Assembly: GCA_903843235.1 (NCBI GenBank) | Contig: CAIMOW010000047.1 | Location: forward strand, 1-40,435 | From: an uncultured beta proteobacterium | GTDB taxonomy: Bacteria > Pseudomonadota > Gammaproteobacteria > Burkholderiales > Burkholderiaceae | Length of the DNA stretch: 40,435 bases | Direction of reading: 5' to 3' | Shown here: in pieces, positions 35,834 to 40,435 of the stretch | Position numbering within the stretch: the stretch's first letter is position 1 | Layout of the letters: each line of letters starts with the position of its first letter | Notes under the pieces: generated by a model | What the model saw: only the letters and a program-made list of their open reading frames with translations | What the model was told of the DNA's origin: nothing | The model's database searches: none | Made by a program: the position numbers and the translations under genes

Positions 35834-38662
35834 ATGACGAATTTTTCCGCGCAAATAGACTTTTTGAAGGGGCATTCCACTTATGCCCAGCGTTGGCTAA
35901 ATGCGCAACCAGAGTGGGAGGGGTGGCTGGGCTCCCAGACCCCCCAAAAAATCGATTTAGAATTCATTCAAAATCTCTTGATCCCTTGCGAAGCTGCAAT
36001 TAACAATGAGGAGCAAGATGAGGCGCAATTCATGGCGGATTTGCGGCTTGCTCGTCAGCGTTTAATGCTGTATTTGGGATTTCGTGATCTCAACGGACTG
36101 GCAGATTTAGATGAGGTCACGCATAGCTTGAGCTCATTTGCTGAGTTGGCAGTCTCGCTATCGATTGCATATATTCGCGAGGATCTTCAAAGGCGCTTTG
36201 GGGTGCCTTGGAGCACCTCTAGTAATACGGAAATGCCTTTAATGGTTGTAGGCATGGGTAAGCTTGGCGGATGCGAACTCAATCTTTCTTCCGATATTGA
36301 TCTGATCTTCCTTTATGAGCATGAAGGTGAGACTCAGGGTGGCTCGAAAAGTCTTTCCAACCATGAGTGGTTTACGCGGATGGGTAAGCGCCTTATCAAG
36401 TTGCTGTCCGAGCATGACGCTAATGGATTTGTATTCCGGGTGGATATGCGTTTACGTCCTAATGGCGATTCCGGTCCATTGGTATGTAGCCTAGACATGC
36501 TAGAAGAATATCTTTTGGTACAGGGTCGTGAGTGGGAGCGTTACGCTTGGATTAAGGGTAGATTGATTGCGCCAATGCCTAGCTCACCTTCTTTTGCTGT
36601 TTGCGAAAAGGAGTTAGATCAAATCATTCGACCTTTTGTTTATCGTCGACATTTGGATTACGGCGTGATTGCAGCCATTCGCGACTTACATGCACAGATT
36701 CAGCACGAGGCAGATAAAAGGTCTTCAGGCCGGCAAGGCCGTTCCCGCGATATTAAATTGGGCCGTGGGGGCATTCGGGAAATTGAGTTTTTGGCGCAAA
36801 TGTTTCAACTCATGCGGGGTGGGACTGATCCTCGTTTTCGCGCTCGACCAACATTAGAAATATTGAGCTTGATCGAGAAAAAAGGCATCTTGCTGGCTAG
36901 CGAGGTGCGGGCATTAATGGATGCATATGTATTTCTGAGGCGCTTAGAACATCGCATTCAGATTTGGGAGGATCAGCAAACGCATTATTTGCCCGATGAT
37001 GAATCTGCTCGAACACGTCTTGCTCAGAGTATGGGGGGTCCAGATGTGACGGAGACGACCACTCAATTCCTGGCTGAGTTAGAGGGGCATCAAAACAAGG
37101 TTGCCCAACTCTTTGAGAGGGCTTTCGTATTAAAAGATAGTGAGCGCTTGGATCTTGCTCCCTTATCGATTGATTGGGAGCCAGATGTCCAGCATTTCCC
37201 CGAGTCGCTGGTTCGCTGGCAAGCATGGAATGGCGGTCCAAAGGAAAGGCAGTTGCCAGAAAAAAGTCGCCTAATTTTTCACAATCTGATTCGCAAGGCG
37301 GCTGAGAGTTTGCAGGCGGAACAGTCCATGCAGGCTAGTGCCGACATCACTTTGCTACGCTTTTTTGATTTGTTGGAAGCCATTGCCAGAAGGAGTGCCT
37401 ATCTCTCCATCTTGTCGGAGTATCCAAAGGCGCTATCTAATGTGCTCGCTTTGCTAAAGGCATCACAGTGGGGTGCGCAGTATTTGACTAGGCATCCACA
37501 CCTATTGGATCATTTACTTCACCCTCGTGCTGAGGCCCTGCTAGTAGAGTACCCAGAGGATTACTGGCGCGAGGTTAAAACGACCTTAAACATGCGCTTA
37601 GATGATGTCATGGCCGATGGTGATGGCTCAGAGCAAGCCATGGATATCTTGCGCGTTACTCATCACAATGAAACTTTTATTACCTTATTGGCTGATCTTG
37701 GTATTGGCGTTGATCAAGCCCTGCCTGTCGAAAAAGTCAGTGATCACCTATCCGCATTGGCTGATTTAATTTTGCAAACGACTTTTGAGCGTGTGTGGCC
37801 GTCAGTTGCCAAGAAGTTTGATTTGCCTGAGGGTCAACATCCTCCTATTGATGTGCCCTTCGCAGTGATTTCTTATGGGAAGTTGGGTGGAAAAGAGTTG
37901 GGCTATGCATCTGATCTGGATTTGGTATTTTTGTATCAGGCGCCAGAGTCAGATTACGCCGCACAAGAAATCTATGGCCTCCTAGCGAAGCGCATGATCA
38001 ACTGGCTGACGTCCTATACCTCGACTGGTAGCCTGTTTGAGATTGATACCCGCTTGCGTCCTAACGGGTCGGCTGGATTTTTGGTGACGAATGCTGATGC
38101 TTTTAAAAAGTATCAGATGCGAGAGGGCGACAACGCAGCCTGGGTCTGGGAGCATCAGGCTTTGACGAGGGCTAGGTTCTCCGCAGGTAACCCAACAGTA
38201 GGTCAATTTTTTGATGGGGTGCGCTTTGAGGTTTTGAGTCAGAAACGCAATATTGATGTATTGCGTAATGAGATTTTAGAAATGCGTCGCAAGGTGCATG
38301 CTGGCCACCCTAATCCCGCTGGCGAGTTCGACTTAAAGCATGACGCTGGTGGAATGGTGGATATTGAATTTATTGTGCAGTTCTTGGTCTTGGCGTACTC
38401 ACATCAACACCATCAATTGATTGGTAATTTAGGAAATATTGCACTTCTGAGAATGGCTGCAGAAGCTGGCTTGATAGAGCGGTCTGCTGCTCAGGAGGTG
38501 GCTGATGCTTACCGTTTGTTCAGATCTCGTCAGCATCGTTTACGTCTTGATGGCGCAGAAAAAACTCGGGTGAATATTCAATCAGAGTTGGCTCTAGTTG
38601 GCGCCAGAAATGCCGTCCTCCATTTATGGCAGCAGATTTTTAAATCACCATCTGATATTTAG
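35834..38662 (+). CDS. glnE: Bifunctional glutamine synthetase adenylyltransferase/deadenylase
   Basis: 942 aa; two nucleotidyltransferase motifs GMGKLGGCELNLSSDIDLIFLY and SYGKLGGKELGYASDLDLVFLY. Confidence 0.97.
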   Translation: MTNFSAQIDFLKGHSTYAQRWLNAQPEWEGWLGSQTPQKIDLEFIQNLLIPCEAAINNEEQDEAQFMADLRLARQRLMLYLGFRDLNGLADLDEVTHSLSSFAELAVSLSIAYIREDLQRRFGVPWSTSSNTEMPLMVVGMGKLGGCELNLSSDIDLIFLYEHEGETQGGSKSLSNHEWFTRMGKRLIKLLSEHDANGFVFRVDMRLRPNGDSGPLVCSLDMLEEYLLVQGREWERYAWIKGRLIAPMPSSPSFAVCEKELDQIIRPFVYRRHLDYGVIAAIRDLHAQIQHEADKRSSGRQGRSRDIKLGRGGIREIEFLAQMFQLMRGGTDPRFRARPTLEILSLIEKKGILLASEVRALMDAYVFLRRLEHRIQIWEDQQTHYLPDDESARTRLAQSMGGPDVTETTTQFLAELEGHQNKVAQLFERAFVLKDSERLDLAPLSIDWEPDVQHFPESLVRWQAWNGGPKERQLPEKSRLIFHNLIRKAAESLQAEQSMQASADITLLRFFDLLEAIARRSAYLSILSEYPKALSNVLALLKASQWGAQYLTRHPHLLDHLLHPRAEALLVEYPEDYWREVKTTLNMRLDDVMADGDGSEQAMDILRVTHHNETFITLLADLGIGVDQALPVEKVSDHLSALADLILQTTFERVWPSVAKKFDLPEGQHPPIDVPFAVISYGKLGGKELGYASDLDLVFLYQAPESDYAAQEIYGLLAKRMINWLTSYTSTGSLFEIDTRLRPNGSAGFLVTNADAFKKYQMREGDNAAWVWEHQALTRARFSAGNPTVGQFFDGVRFEVLSQKRNIDVLRNEILEMRRKVHAGHPNPAGEFDLKHDAGGMVDIEFIVQFLVLAYSHQHHQLIGNLGNIALLRMAAEAGLIERSAAQEVADAYRLFRSRQHRLRLDGAEKTRVNIQSELALVGARNAVLHLWQQIFKSPSDI

Positions 38663-40329
38663 TTTTGTTCTAGGAGTTCACGCGCGTGGCGACGGGTTGT
38701 GTCTGTAATAGTGGCCCCACCAAGCATGCGCGCGACTTCTTCAACGCGATCTGCCCTAGCCAGAAGGCTGACTTCGGAAAGCGTCTTTTCGCCACTTTGG
38801 GATTTGCTGACCTTGAGATGGTGATTGCCTTGTGCGGCTACTTGTGGCAAGTGGGTGACACACAAGATCTGATGTGACTCGCCCAACTGACGTAACAATT
38901 TGCCAACGGTTTCGGCAACAGCACCACCAATGCCGGCATCGACTTCATCAAAAATGAGCGTAGGGGTAAATGAGGCTTTGCTGGTGATCACGCTAATGGC
39001 AAGACTAATACGTGCTAACTCTCCACCAGATGCGACCTTGGCTAACGCACGAGGCGTACTGCCTGCATGGCCGGCAACCAAGAACTCAATTTGTTCCAAG
39101 CCATTCGAACCACCTTCGCTCAATGGGATTAGCGCAATTTCTAATTGGCCGCCAGCCATTGATAAGTCTTGCATCGCTTCAGTAACGAGCTTGCCAAGAT
39201 CGATGGCTGCCTCGCTACGTTTTTGGGATAGTTGCTTTGCCAACTTGAGGTAAGCAGCTTCTTCTTGCTGTACTTTTTCACGCAAGGCTTCAATATTTTG
39301 GGAGGCAGTCAGAGCCTCAAGACGGTCAGCAGTTTCCAATAATAAGTGTGGCAACGCATTGGCCTCGGTACGGTATTTTCTAGCAGCCGTATGTAAAGCT
39401 TGCATCCGTTCTTCAACTTGACTCAAGCGTTCTGGGTCAAGGTCAAGTTTTTGCAGGTAGCGATTAAGGCTATGCACAGCCTCATCAATTTGAATTTGTG
39501 CTGATTCTAGGGATTGGCTCACTTCAGTTAGCGCAGCATCATGTTGGGCTAAAGCGCTCATATTTGAGCTGGCTTTGGAGAGGGCAGATTCCACTGAGCT
39601 GTCAGAATCAGACAAGACGTCAATGGCTTCTTGGCAGCCACTCATAATCTTGGCGCCATTGGCAAGTCGCGCATGCTCGGTTTGAATGTGATCCCATTCG
39701 CTTTCTTGTGGTGAGAGCTCTGTCAATTCTTCGAGTTGCCATTCAAGCCTTTCACGTTCACGCTCAATGTCTTGACCAGCATTTTCAGCCTGTGCCAAAA
39801 GACGACGCGAGTCGCTGACGATCTTAAATGCTTGCGCTACTTCAACAGCAGTTGGCAATAGTCCAGCATGACGATCCAGTAGTTCACGCTGTGCACCGCC
39901 CTTGAGTAGTAGTTGATGAGCGTGTTGACCATGAATATCGACCAATTGATCACCAGCTTCGCGCAATTGCACGAGTGTTGCCACGCTGCCGTTAATGAAA
40001 GCGCGACTACGTCCATTACTTTCCACTATTCTTTTGAGGAGCAGACTTTGGCCTGCATCTTCAGCAGGGAAACCTTGATCATCTAACCATTGACTGAAGT
40101 GCGCTATTTGTTGGGAGTCAATACGGAAGAGGGCGCTGATTTCCGCGCGGTTACTACCCTCTCGAATTTGGCTGCTATCTGCACGTTCACCCAGTACCAG
40201 ACCTAGGGCATCGAGGAGGATGGATTTGCCAGCACCTGTTTCACCAGTTAAGACGGTAAAGCCGGCAGCAAAATCAAGTTCAAGTTGATCAACAATGACA
40301 AAGTCACGGAGTGCAAGAGTTTGAAGCAT
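38659..40329 (-). CDS. recN: DNA repair protein RecN
   Basis: 556 aa; MLQTLALRDFVIVDQLELDFAAGFTVLTGETGAGKSILLDALGLVLGERAD; LIFDEVDAGIGG. Confidence 0.98.
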   Translation of the reverse strand: MLQTLALRDFVIVDQLELDFAAGFTVLTGETGAGKSILLDALGLVLGERADSSQIREGSNRAEISALFRIDSQQIAHFSQWLDDQGFPAEDAGQSLLLKRIVESNGRSRAFINGSVATLVQLREAGDQLVDIHGQHAHQLLLKGGAQRELLDRHAGLLPTAVEVAQAFKIVSDSRRLLAQAENAGQDIERERERLEWQLEELTELSPQESEWDHIQTEHARLANGAKIMSGCQEAIDVLSDSDSSVESALSKASSNMSALAQHDAALTEVSQSLESAQIQIDEAVHSLNRYLQKLDLDPERLSQVEERMQALHTAARKYRTEANALPHLLLETADRLEALTASQNIEALREKVQQEEAAYLKLAKQLSQKRSEAAIDLGKLVTEAMQDLSMAGGQLEIALIPLSEGGSNGLEQIEFLVAGHAGSTPRALAKVASGGELARISLAISVITSKASFTPTLIFDEVDAGIGGAVAETVGKLLRQLGESHQILCVTHLPQVAAQGNHHLKVSKSQSGEKTLSEVSLLARADRVEEVARMLGGATITDTTRRHARELLEQN

Positions 40330-40355
40330 GTCTTAGCGTAGCAAAGAACTCGACA

Positions 40356-40435
40356 TCAGAATGTCGATGGGTACTCATTCCAGTGCAGTTTCTCGCGCAA
40401 GGTTTTGTAGTCACTATGGTTGCGAGGGTGCAAGA
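40356..40435 (-). CDS. nadK: NAD kinase, C-terminal fragment (continues beyond window)
   Basis: My translation of the - strand: ...LHPRNHSDYKTLREKLHWNEYPSTF*, typical NadK C-terminus upstream of recN; not in supplied ORF track. Confidence 0.85.
   Translation of the reverse strand, partial: LHPRNHSDYKTLREKLHWNEYPSTF

Overview
This is a dense, intact bacterial chromosomal core region. Gene content and order look like Burkholderiales, probably Polynucleobacter-like; that is inferred from protein similarity and needs a 16S or whole-genome check. The + strand carries groES-groEL, an MFS transporter, mnmA, purB-waaA, recG-oxyR-ubiA, a PduO-type cobalamin adenosyltransferase and glnE. The - strand carries an orphan TctC/Bug-type binding protein, the pnt transhydrogenase operon, a GST, queA-tgt-yajC-secD-secF, glcD-glcE-glcF-yggS-proC, yhdP-nitrilase-tldD-aroG, and recN with the 3' end of nadK. 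I saw no rRNA, tRNA, CRISPR array, insertion sequence, prophage or defence system, and no candidate for a wholly new multi-gene system. The signals worth a second look are small-scale: a CIRCE operator on overlapping sigma70/sigma32-like promoter motifs upstream of groES; a likely leaderless cobalamin adenosyltransferase gene; two interleaved, mutually exclusive inverted repeats between pntA and mnmA; three convergent gene pairs with 4-bp stop-codon overlaps and no room for terminators; a G-run tract between tgt and yajC; and an orphan TctC-type binding protein.
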